Source: Polaromonas sp.
GTDB lineage: Bacteria; Pseudomonadota; Gammaproteobacteria; Burkholderiales; Burkholderiaceae_C
NCBI RefSeq assembly: GCF_029945925.1
Contig: NZ_JAQSDN010000044.1
Location: 1 to 64,000, forward strand
Direction of reading: 5' to 3'
DNA length: 64,000 nucleotides
The position numbers were made by a program, and so were the translations under genes. Below, in pieces: positions 10,417 to 17,340 of this stretch. The notes beneath the pieces were generated by a model. It was not told the DNA's origin and ran no database searches. It worked only from the letters and a program-made list of their open reading frames with translations. How positions within the stretch are numbered: the stretch's first letter is position 1; each line of letters opens with the position of its first letter.

Positions 10417-11277
10417 TCAGCCCCAGATCACGGAGCGCATGGAGATCGAGCCGAACTGGAAACTGGTGTTGAAAAAGCGTGGCGCTTCACTGCTGTCCAC
10501 CGCAGCTGCCGCATACAGCAGCGGCAGGTAATGTTCATGGGTCGGGTGCGCCATCAGCGCCAGCTGGCCCAGCTTCTGGAAGTTCTGCAGCGCGTCCAGG
10601 TTGCCCTGCTGAATGTAGCCCCCCGTGGTCTGGTCGAACTCCAGCGCCCACTCATAGGCCTGGTGGCCGGCCGCGCCGCGCTGGGCCTGGCGTAGGTTGT
10701 GCACGATGTTGCCGCTGCCCACGATCAGCACGCCACGCTCGCGCAGGCCCTTGAGCTGTCGGGCCAGCGCGTAGTGGTCGGAGGGCGGACGGCTGTAGTC
10801 CATGCTCAGCTGCAGCACCGGGATGCCGGCGTCGGGAAACATGGGCTTGAGCACCGACCAGGCACCGTGGTCCAGCCCCCAGGCGTCGAGGTCCAGCCCC
10901 AGCGGCGCCGAGCCGCGCTGCCTGACAAAACGGCTGATCTCGCGCGCGGCGGCGGGCGCGCCGGCCGCCGGGTACTGCTGGTCGAACAGCTCCTGCGGAA
11001 AACCGCCGAAATCATGGATGGTCTTGGGTTGCGCCATGCCGGTCACCCACCAGCCTTCGGTCAGCCAATGGGCCGAAATGCACAACACCAGCTGCGGCGG
11101 CGGGTACTGGCTGCCGAACGCTGCGCCCAGTGCCTGCCAGCTGCGGCGGTATTCGTTGTCGCCAATCGCGTTCATGGGGCTGCCATGGCCGACAAACAGC
11201 ACCGGCATCCGATCCGATTTTTCCAGTGAAGTGAATTCGTCAAGCGCCAGGGCGCTGGTGATCTCGGTCATAAACAT
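10417..11277 (-). CDS. DODA-type extradiol dioxygenase (YgiD-like)
   Basis: Class III extradiol ring-cleavage enzyme related to plant 4,5-DOPA dioxygenase and E. coli YgiD (ygiD group). The metal-binding histidines are seen in VGHGSPMNAI, SAHWLTEGWW and the C-terminal HPTHEHYLPLLY. It is 286 residues; an ATG six bases downstream (11271) could be the true start. The physiological substrate is not known for most bacterial members. It forms a probable two-gene unit with the SnoaL-like gene. Confidence 0.88.
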   Translation of the reverse strand: MFMTEITSALALDEFTSLEKSDRMPVLFVGHGSPMNAIGDNEYRRSWQALGAAFGSQYPPPQLVLCISAHWLTEGWWVTGMAQPKTIHDFGGFPQELFDQQYPAAGAPAAAREISRFVRQRGSAPLGLDLDAWGLDHGAWSVLKPMFPDAGIPVLQLSMDYSRPPSDHYALARQLKGLRERGVLIVGSGNIVHNLRQAQRGAAGHQAYEWALEFDQTTGGYIQQGNLDALQNFQKLGQLALMAHPTHEHYLPLLYAAAAVDSSEAPRFFNTSFQFGSISMRSVIWG

Positions 11278-11291
11278 CCGTCAGGTACAAG

Positions 11292-11310
11292 CCAGGGCCG
11301 GCGGCCCTGG
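11292..11310. other. Perfect GC-rich palindrome upstream of the dioxygenase
   Basis: CCAGGGCC-N3-GGCCCTGG, 15-33 bp upstream of the dioxygenase start, so inside its 5' leader. It may form an mRNA hairpin or bind a regulator; no family is recognised. The rest of the 240-bp divergent spacer holds the phaZ promoter region. Confidence 0.4.
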
Positions 11311-11477
11311 TGCTTTGCGTCTTTGTTGAGGCCTTTTTCGCCTGTCTTCCGGGATCATGTTCAGGCATCCGGCGGTCAGACATGTGAGATTTTCCATTGA
11401 ATGGCAAAAAGAAGTGTCTTCCGGCCCTTCCGTATTGGTGTTTGCCCTCCATTTAATCGTAAGCACACCTGTTATTA

Positions 11478-11497
11478 TTTGTTGCACTGCAGCATAT
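11478..11497. promoter_or_regulatory. Candidate PhaR operator before phaZ
   Basis: TTTGTTGCACTGCAGCATAT contains a near-palindrome around TTGCACTGCA. TGCA-rich dyads of this type lie upstream of phasin and PHB-granule genes in beta-proteobacteria and are bound by the repressor PhaR. It lies 21-40 bp upstream of the phaZ start. The assignment rests on resemblance only. Confidence 0.45.
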
Positions 11498-11517
11498 CGT
11501 TGTACAAAGGTCAGACC

Positions 11518-12885
11518 ATGCTTTATCAAGTTTATGAAAACCAGCGTTCGCTGATGGAGCCGTTTGTCGACTTCGCCCAGGCCGCCGCCAAGCTTTACAA
11601 CAATCCGCTCTCGCCCTTGAGCCAGAGCCCGCTGGCGCAGCGGGCGGCTGCCGGCTACAGCCTGATTTACCGCCTCGGCAAGGACTACGAAAAACCGGCC
11701 TTCGGCCTGACCACGGTGGATGTCGACGGCGTCGGCGTGGCCGTGCATGAACGCATCGAGGTGGACAAGCCCTTTTGCGAGTTGCGCCGCTTCAAGCGGT
11801 TCACCGATGATCCAGCCACCCTGACCAAGCTCAAGGGCCAGCCTGCCGTGCTGATCGTGGCGCCGCTGTCGGGCCACTACGCCACCTTGCTGCGCGACAC
11901 CGTCAAGACCATGCTCAAAGACCACAAGGTCTACATCACCGACTGGAAAAACGCCCGCACCGTGCCGCTGTCCGACGGGGCCTTCGCGCTCGACGACTAC
12001 GTCAACTACGTGCAGGAATTCATCACCCACGTGCAGGGCATCTACGGCAACTGCCACGTCATCAGCGTGTGCCAGCCGACCGTGCCGGTGCTGGCCGCGA
12101 TTTCGCTGATGGCCAGCCGCGGCGAAACCACACCGCTGTCGATGACCATGATGGGCGGCCCCATCGACGCGCGCAAATCGCCGACAGCCGTCAACAACCT
12201 GGCCATGAACAAGAGTTACGAATGGTTCGAGAACAACGTGATCTATCGCGTGCCAAGCAACTTCGCGGGCGCCGGGCGCCGTGTCTACCCGGGCTTCCTG
12301 CAGCACACCGGTTTTGTCGCGATGAACCCCGACCGCCACGCCACCAGCCACTATGACTACTTCAAGGACCTGATCAAGGGCGACGACGTCAGCACCGAAG
12401 CGCATGTCAAGTTTTACGACGAATACAACGCCGTGCTGGACATGGACGCCGACTACTACCTGGACACCATCAAGACGGTGTTCCAGGAGTTCAAGCTGGT
12501 CAACGGCACCTGGGATGTGATGTCCAGGCAAGGCAAGCTTGAGCGCGTGCGCCCCGAGGACATCACCACCACGGCCCACTTCACGGTGGAAGGCGAACTC
12601 GACGACATCTCCGGCTCCGGCCAGACCGAAGCGGCCCACGGCCTTTGCTACAACGTGCCCAAGGCACGCCAGAAGCACCTGGAAGTCAAGGGCGCAGGCC
12701 ACTACGGCATTTTCAGCGGCCGCCGCTGGCGCGACATCGTTTATCCGCAGGTCAAGGCTTTCATTCTCGAGCACAACCAGGGGTCCACCCTTTCCGCACA
12801 GGCCAAGGCAGCTCCCAAAAAAGCAGCCAAGCCGGCCCTCAAGGTGGCGCCCAAGCCAGCCACCCGCAGCGTCGCCAAAAAGTAA
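11518..12885 (+). CDS. phaZ: Intracellular polyhydroxyalkanoate depolymerase
   Basis: Hydrolyses native intracellular PHB granules to feed carbon back into metabolism. The start MLYQVYENQRSLMEPF matches the family; an upstream in-frame extension lacks support. The nucleophile is a cysteine in VCQPTVPVL, as in Ralstonia-type PhaZ1, not the serine of a lipase box. The enzyme has about 425 residues of core, then an unusual tail of about 29 residues rich in Ala, Lys and Pro (AAPKKAAKPALK, then APKPATRSVAKK), like the DNA-binding tail of PhaM. A PhaR-like site lies upstream. The next gene follows after 26 bp. Confidence 0.93.
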   Translation: MLYQVYENQRSLMEPFVDFAQAAAKLYNNPLSPLSQSPLAQRAAAGYSLIYRLGKDYEKPAFGLTTVDVDGVGVAVHERIEVDKPFCELRRFKRFTDDPATLTKLKGQPAVLIVAPLSGHYATLLRDTVKTMLKDHKVYITDWKNARTVPLSDGAFALDDYVNYVQEFITHVQGIYGNCHVISVCQPTVPVLAAISLMASRGETTPLSMTMMGGPIDARKSPTAVNNLAMNKSYEWFENNVIYRVPSNFAGAGRRVYPGFLQHTGFVAMNPDRHATSHYDYFKDLIKGDDVSTEAHVKFYDEYNAVLDMDADYYLDTIKTVFQEFKLVNGTWDVMSRQGKLERVRPEDITTTAHFTVEGELDDISGSGQTEAAHGLCYNVPKARQKHLEVKGAGHYGIFSGRRWRDIVYPQVKAFILEHNQGSTLSAQAKAAPKKAAKPALKVAPKPATRSVAKK

Positions 12886-12911
12886 GCCGCCGCAATCTTG
12901 AGCGCCGCGTC

Positions 12912-13574
12912 GTGAACCTGCTCGCCGAGCGGCTCAATGCCGCGCTGCCGCAAACGCAGTGCATGCGCTGCGGCTACCCTGACTGCGCGGCCTACGCGCA
13001 GGCCCTGGCCGACGGCGAGGCTGCCATCAACCAGTGCCCGCCCGGCGGCGCTGAAGGCATCGCGCGCCTGGCCCTGATCACCGGCCGGCCCGCCCTCCCC
13101 CTCAACCCCGACAACGGCAACGAAGGCCCGCGCCAGATGGCCGTCATCGACGAGGACTGGTGCATAGGCTGCACCCTGTGCCTGGAGGCCTGCCCGGTGG
13201 ACGCCATCATGGGCAGCAACAAACTCATGCACACCGTGATCGAGCCTTATTGCACCGGTTGTGAGTTGTGCATTCCCGTGTGTCCGGTTGACTGCATCAG
13301 CCTGGAAAACGTCACCGGTGAGCGCACCGGCTGGGCCGCCTGGTCGGAAGCCGACGCCGGGCTGGCCCGAAAGCGCTATGAAATTAATAGCTACCGGCGC
13401 CTTCTGGACGAGGGGAAGAACCGTAAAAGGCTTGAAGATAAGGCCGAAGCCGCCCTGGCAGACTGGCCCGGGCATTCACAACACACCGACCCTGTGGTGC
13501 TGGACCAGAAACGAGCCATCATTGAAGCAGCGCTGGCACGCTCACGCGCCAGGCGCGACGCAGGGAGCAGCTAA
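12912..13574 (+). CDS. Stand-alone RnfB-like ferredoxin
   Basis: Ferredoxin-type protein related to RnfB/RsxB. The GTG start gives 220 residues beginning VNLLAERLNAALPQ. An N-terminal four-cysteine domain (QCMRCGYPDC, then NQCPPGG) for one [4Fe-4S] cluster is followed by two classic motifs: CIGCTLCLEACPVDA and CTGCELCIPVCPVDC. It lacks the membrane anchor of true RnfB, and no other rnf gene is nearby. It probably moves electrons between soluble partners; the neighbouring kor genes are candidates. A dispersed-repeat stem is translated near its C-terminus. Confidence 0.87.
   Translation: MNLLAERLNAALPQTQCMRCGYPDCAAYAQALADGEAAINQCPPGGAEGIARLALITGRPALPLNPDNGNEGPRQMAVIDEDWCIGCTLCLEACPVDAIMGSNKLMHTVIEPYCTGCELCIPVCPVDCISLENVTGERTGWAAWSEADAGLARKRYEINSYRRLLDEGKNRKRLEDKAEAALADWPGHSQHTDPVVLDQKRAIIEAALARSRARRDAGSS
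13374..13412 (+). repeat. Dispersed two-hairpin repeat, copy D (inside the rnfB-like gene)
   Basis: GCTATGAAATTAATAGC followed by TACCGGCGCC matches stem 1 and linker. It is read in frame as part of the Arg/Tyr-rich stretch after the second ferredoxin motif (RYEINSYRRLLDEG). Confidence 0.5.
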
Positions 13575-13591
13575 GCCTGCGCCCTGCCCTT

Positions 13592-14032
13592 TCAGCCCAG
13601 CGCGTCATTGACCGAGTCGCGGAATTCGGCCAGGCTGACGGCGCTGTCAATCTCGCGCGGCAAGGCGTCGCGAATCGAGAACACCCCCAGGATTTTTCCG
13701 GCCGACGAGACAATCGGCAGATGCCGGAATCCGCGCTCCAGCAGGATCAACACGGCATCCGAAACGGTCATCTCGGGCACCACACACAGGGGGTTGTGTG
13801 TCATCACCTCGGACACCGGCGTCTTTTTGGCATTCAGGGCCTTGCTCAGCACGCGGGTCATCAGGTCACGCTCGGTCAGGATGCCCTGCATGACACCGGC
13901 AGCGTCAATGATCAGCACGCTGCCGCAGTTGGCCTTGGTCATCACACAGGCGGCCTGCCAGACGCTGGCCTGCGGCGGGCAACTCACCACATGCCGGCGC
14001 GGGATGGATTGAAACACGGTACGTTCAGACAT
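13592..14032 (-). CDS. CBS-domain protein
   Basis: A 146-residue protein consisting of two CBS motifs (about residues 15-70 and 78-135). CBS pairs bind adenine nucleotides and report energy or redox state to a partner. The first contains SVLIIDAAGVMQGILTERDL, the second RHLPIVSSAGKILGVFSIRD. A strong AGGAGG site precedes the ATG. It lies downstream of korB on the same strand, separated by the MITE-like element, and is convergent with the RnfB-like gene. A role in controlling the kor enzymes is possible but not shown. Confidence 0.88.
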   Translation of the reverse strand: MSERTVFQSIPRRHVVSCPPQASVWQAACVMTKANCGSVLIIDAAGVMQGILTERDLMTRVLSKALNAKKTPVSEVMTHNPLCVVPEMTVSDAVLILLERGFRHLPIVSSAGKILGVFSIRDALPREIDSAVSLAEFRDSVNDALG

Positions 14033-14056
14033 GAGGGTCCTCCTGTCCAGTGGGGT

Positions 14057-14325
14057 TAGGGCCTGTTCACACTATTTATGCGAGTGCGAACGTGGTGAAA
14101 ACAGCGCCAATCTAGGCGCGCGACGACCGCCAGACCGGGCGTCTGGCGTAGGAGTGCAACGCAGAGTGGCGTTGTTTTCACCCCGTTCCCTCCGGGTTGC
14201 GGCCAAAAAGGCCATGCGCAGCGTTGCAAAGCCTTGCCGGGCGCCAGCCCGGCTGCATTTTGCGCCTCGCGCATGGCCTTTTTGACTCGCAACGCATCTT
14301 GCATAAATAGTGTGAACAGGCCCTA
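14057..14325. mobile_element. MITE-like element with 25-bp perfect terminal inverted repeats
   Basis: A 269-bp non-coding element bounded by perfect 25-bp inverted repeats at 14057-14081 and 14301-14325 (starting TAGGGCCTGTTCACACTATT). If the ends are read as GGGCCTG, the flanking TA is a target duplication, as made by IS630/Tc1 or some IS5-family transposases. Inside are further matching arms (GTGGTGAAAACA against TGTTTTCAC; GGCCATGCGC against GCGCATGGCC), so the whole element could fold into a branched hairpin. It contains no transposase. It fills nearly the whole korB-CBS spacer, and its outer three bases form the korB stop codon. Confidence 0.85.
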
Positions 14326-15378
14326 CCGCAGGGATGAATTGACCTTTTCCAGCACACGCGCCCCCGGGCACAGGGCCGCAGCGTCCAGCTTGTTCAGCGC
14401 AGTATCGCTGGTGTTGAGCGCCACATGCAGGTCGGTCGCCAGCGGGTCGACATACAGCAGCCCGGTCACGACTTCGCCACGCGCCTGGTGCGCATTCATG
14501 TAACTCAGGGCCGCATAACGATCGGTGGGGTCGTAGTCGGCGTGCAACTTGCGAAAACGCAGGCTGGAGCCGTCGTGCTGCACCACGTCGATCACTTCGC
14601 CGGGCGCATAACGGGTGGTGATTTCCTCGCGCGCGCTGATGAAGTCGATGCGGCTGACAGCTTCGTTGTGCTCGCGCACGTAGTCGTAACTTTTGGTGCT
14701 GCCGGCATGGTTGTTGAAGGCCACGCAGGGACTGATGATGTCGATGAAGGCGGCACCGCCATGACCGATGGCCCCCTTGATCAGCGGCACCAGTTGCGCC
14801 TTGTCGCCCGAAAACCCGCGTGCCACATAGGTGGCGCCCAGTTGCAGCGCGAGGGCTACCAGGTCCAGCGGGTTGTCACTGTTGACCACGCCTTTCTTGC
14901 TTTTGGAGCCCTGGTCGGCCGTCGCCGAAAACTGCCCCTTGGTCAGGCCGTACACGCCGTTGTTCTCCACCAGGTAGACCATGTTGACGCCGCGCCGCAT
15001 TGCGTGGGCGAACTGGCCCAGGCCAATCGACGCCGAATCGCCGTCCCCCGAGACACCGAGGTACAGCAGGTCGCGGTTGGCCAGGTTGGCGCCGGTCAGC
15101 ACCGAGGGCATGCGGCCATGCACGGTGTTGAAGCCATGGGAGGCGCCCAGGAAATAGTCCGGCGTCTTGGAGCTGCAGCCTATGCCCGAGAGTTTGGCGA
15201 CGCGATGCGGCTCGATGTCGAGCTCCCAGCAGGCCTGGATGATGGCCGCCGAGATCGAATCGTGCCCGCAACCGGCGCACAGCGTGGAAATCTTGCCTTC
15301 GTAGTCACGCCGGGTGTAGCCGACCTTGTTGACGGTCAGCGAAGGATGATGCAGCCGCGGTTTGGCCAGATATGTCAT
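14323..15378 (-). CDS. korB: 2-oxoacid:acceptor oxidoreductase, beta subunit
   Basis: Thiamine-diphosphate subunit of a 2-oxoacid (probably 2-oxoglutarate) oxidoreductase that makes acyl-CoA, CO2 and low-potential electrons. The TPP motif GDGDSASIG...NNGVYGL is clear, and the [4Fe-4S] cysteines appear in CAGCGHDS, GIGCSSKTP and SPCVAFN. It is 351 residues. The ATG overlaps the korA stop by four bases (ATGA), so the two are translationally coupled. The TAG stop is supplied by the end of the MITE-like element, so the original C-terminus may have differed. Confidence 0.92.
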   Translation of the reverse strand: MTYLAKPRLHHPSLTVNKVGYTRRDYEGKISTLCAGCGHDSISAAIIQACWELDIEPHRVAKLSGIGCSSKTPDYFLGASHGFNTVHGRMPSVLTGANLANRDLLYLGVSGDGDSASIGLGQFAHAMRRGVNMVYLVENNGVYGLTKGQFSATADQGSKSKKGVVNSDNPLDLVALALQLGATYVARGFSGDKAQLVPLIKGAIGHGGAAFIDIISPCVAFNNHAGSTKSYDYVREHNEAVSRIDFISAREEITTRYAPGEVIDVVQHDGSSLRFRKLHADYDPTDRYAALSYMNAHQARGEVVTGLLYVDPLATDLHVALNTSDTALNKLDAAALCPGARVLEKVNSSLR

Positions 15379-17222
15379 GTCGCACGCTCCTTGCCTTGCG
15401 GCTGTGAGGTCTCTGCCCCGGCCTGCACCTTCTGCGAAATGGCCCCGGTGATGAAACGCGCGGTGATCGGCGTGCCGTCGTAATGCAGCACACGCACCAG
15501 GCGCGCCGGATCGATGTCAAGCTCGTTGACCAGCAGGCAATGCATTTGTGCATCGCGGTTCTGCTCGACCACAAACACCTTGTCATGCGCAGCGATGAAC
15601 TGCGCGACCAGCGCAGGAAACGGAAAGGCCCGCAGGCGCAGCGCATCGATGTGGATGCCGGCCTCGGTCAACACATCGAGCGCCTCGTTCATGGCCGGGC
15701 TGGTGGAGCCGAAATAAATCACGCCCAGCCGGGTCGGATGCGTGGCGGGCCGCAGCACCGGCTGCGGCACCAGCGTGGCCGCGGTCTCGAACTTTTTCAG
15801 CAGGCGCTGCACGTTGTAGATGTAGTCCGGGCCGCGCTCGGAATACTGCGCATAGGCATTGCGCGTCGTGCCGCGCGTGAAATAGCTGCCCTTGCTGGGG
15901 TGCGTGCCCGGCAGGGTGCGCCAGGGGATACCGTCGCCATCGACGTCCTTGTAACGGCCGAAGTCCTTGCCCGCCTCCAGCTCCTCGGCCGTCATCACCT
16001 TGCCGCGGTCGTAGCTGCGGCTGTCGTCCCAGGCAAAGGGTTCGCACAGGCGCTGGTTCATGCCGATGTCCAGGTCGGTCATCACAAACACCGGCGTCTG
16101 CAGCCGGTCGGCCAAGTCCAGCGCCGCCGCGGCATGTTCAAAACATTCGTGCGGGTCTTCCGGCAGCAGCAGCACATGTTTGGTGTCGCCGTGCGAGGCG
16201 TAAGCGCAGGAGATCAGGTCGGCCTGCTGGGTGCGCGTCGGCATGCCGGTGGACGGCCCGCCGCGCTGCACATTGATGATGGTGACGGGAATCTCGGCAA
16301 AGTAGGCCAGCCCGAGGAACTCGGTCATCAGCGACACGCCCGGCCCCGAGGTGGCGGTGAAGGCGCGCGCCCCGTTCCAGCCGGCGCCCACCACCATGCC
16401 GATGGAGGCAATTTCGTCTTCGGCCTGAACCACGGCGTAGTTGTGCCGGCCGGTCTCGGGGTCCACCCGGTATTTGGCGCAATAGGACTGGAAGGCTTCG
16501 GCCACCGACGACGAGGGTGTGATCGGGTACCAGGCGGCCACGGTGGCGCCGCCATAAACGCAGCCCAGCGCCGCGGCGCTGTTGCCGTCGACAAAAATCC
16601 TGTTGCCAACCCTGTCGCGGCGCTGCACGCGTATGCCCAGCGGCGCCTGCAGGTGCTCGCCGGCGAAGTCCCGGCCCAGGTGCAGGGCCTGCACATTGGA
16701 GGCGAGCAGCTTTTCCTTGCCCTTGTACTGCTCGCCGAACAGTTTTTCGAGCACCTCGGGCTCGATCTCCAGCAGCACCGACAGCGCGCCCACATACACG
16801 ATGTTCTTGAACAGCTGGCGCTGGCGCGGGTCGCTGTAGACCGCGTTGCAGATCTCGGTCAGCGGCATGCCGATGACGTGGATGTCGTCGCGGAAGCTGG
16901 ACGCCGGCAGGGCCCGCGTGCTGTCGTAAAACAGGTAGCCGCCCGGTTCCAGCTCGGCCACATCCGCGTCCCAGGTCTGCGGGTTCATGGCCACCATCAT
17001 GTCGACGCCGCCGCGCCGGCCCTGGTAGCCCTTGTCGCTCACACGCGCCTCGTACCAGGTCGGCAAGCCCTGGATGTTGCTGGGGAAAATATTGCGCGGG
17101 CTCACCGGCACGCCCATCCGCAAAATGGCCTTGGCAAACAGCTCGTTGGCCGAGGCCGAGCCTGAGCCGTTGACGTTGGCGAACTTGATCACAAAGTCGT
17201 TGACGGCTTCAATCTTTTTCAT
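15375..17222 (-). CDS. korA: 2-oxoacid:acceptor oxidoreductase, fused gamma-alpha subunit
   Basis: The start at 17222 (MKKIEAVNDFVIKFANVNGSG) gives 615 residues; a longer frame to 17483 would read through a repeat and into korC. Residues about 10-185 form the gamma domain, and the rest is the alpha (pyrimidine-binding) domain, with TSGPGVSLMTEFLGLAYFAE and VQRGGPSTGMPTRTQQADL. Such gamma-alpha fusions pair with a short KorB. Size and order resemble the KorABC 2-oxoglutarate:NADP+ oxidoreductase of aromatic-degrading Azoarcus/Thauera. The exact 2-oxoacid is not proven. Confidence 0.9.
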   Translation of the reverse strand: MKKIEAVNDFVIKFANVNGSGSASANELFAKAILRMGVPVSPRNIFPSNIQGLPTWYEARVSDKGYQGRRGGVDMMVAMNPQTWDADVAELEPGGYLFYDSTRALPASSFRDDIHVIGMPLTEICNAVYSDPRQRQLFKNIVYVGALSVLLEIEPEVLEKLFGEQYKGKEKLLASNVQALHLGRDFAGEHLQAPLGIRVQRRDRVGNRIFVDGNSAAALGCVYGGATVAAWYPITPSSSVAEAFQSYCAKYRVDPETGRHNYAVVQAEDEIASIGMVVGAGWNGARAFTATSGPGVSLMTEFLGLAYFAEIPVTIINVQRGGPSTGMPTRTQQADLISCAYASHGDTKHVLLLPEDPHECFEHAAAALDLADRLQTPVFVMTDLDIGMNQRLCEPFAWDDSRSYDRGKVMTAEELEAGKDFGRYKDVDGDGIPWRTLPGTHPSKGSYFTRGTTRNAYAQYSERGPDYIYNVQRLLKKFETAATLVPQPVLRPATHPTRLGVIYFGSTSPAMNEALDVLTEAGIHIDALRLRAFPFPALVAQFIAAHDKVFVVEQNRDAQMHCLLVNELDIDPARLVRVLHYDGTPITARFITGAISQKVQAGAETSQPQGKERAT

Positions 17223-17240
17223 TGCGCAGCTCCGTTTTCT

Positions 17241-17325
17241 CCCTCTCCCCATGGGAGAGGGTCGGGGTGAGGGCCGCCAGGACGGCGCGATACCCTCACC
17301 CTGGCCCTCTCCCGGAGGGAGAGGG
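17241..17325. repeat. REP-like palindromes between korC and korA
   Basis: Two head-to-head palindromic units (CCCTCTCCCCATGGGAGAGGG, and CCCTCACCCTGGCCCTCTCCC with GGAGGGAGAGGG) fill most of the 118-bp korC-korA spacer. The same family lies inside pccA at 22712-22789. In a transcript the palindromes would fold and could change the korC:korA ratio. Confidence 0.8.
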
Positions 17326-17340
17326 AACAAGATGTCTTTG

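Noticed and set aside
14031..14285. A short open frame inside the MITE-like element
   Set aside because: It crosses the inverted repeat with no ribosome site and no transposase-like sequence.
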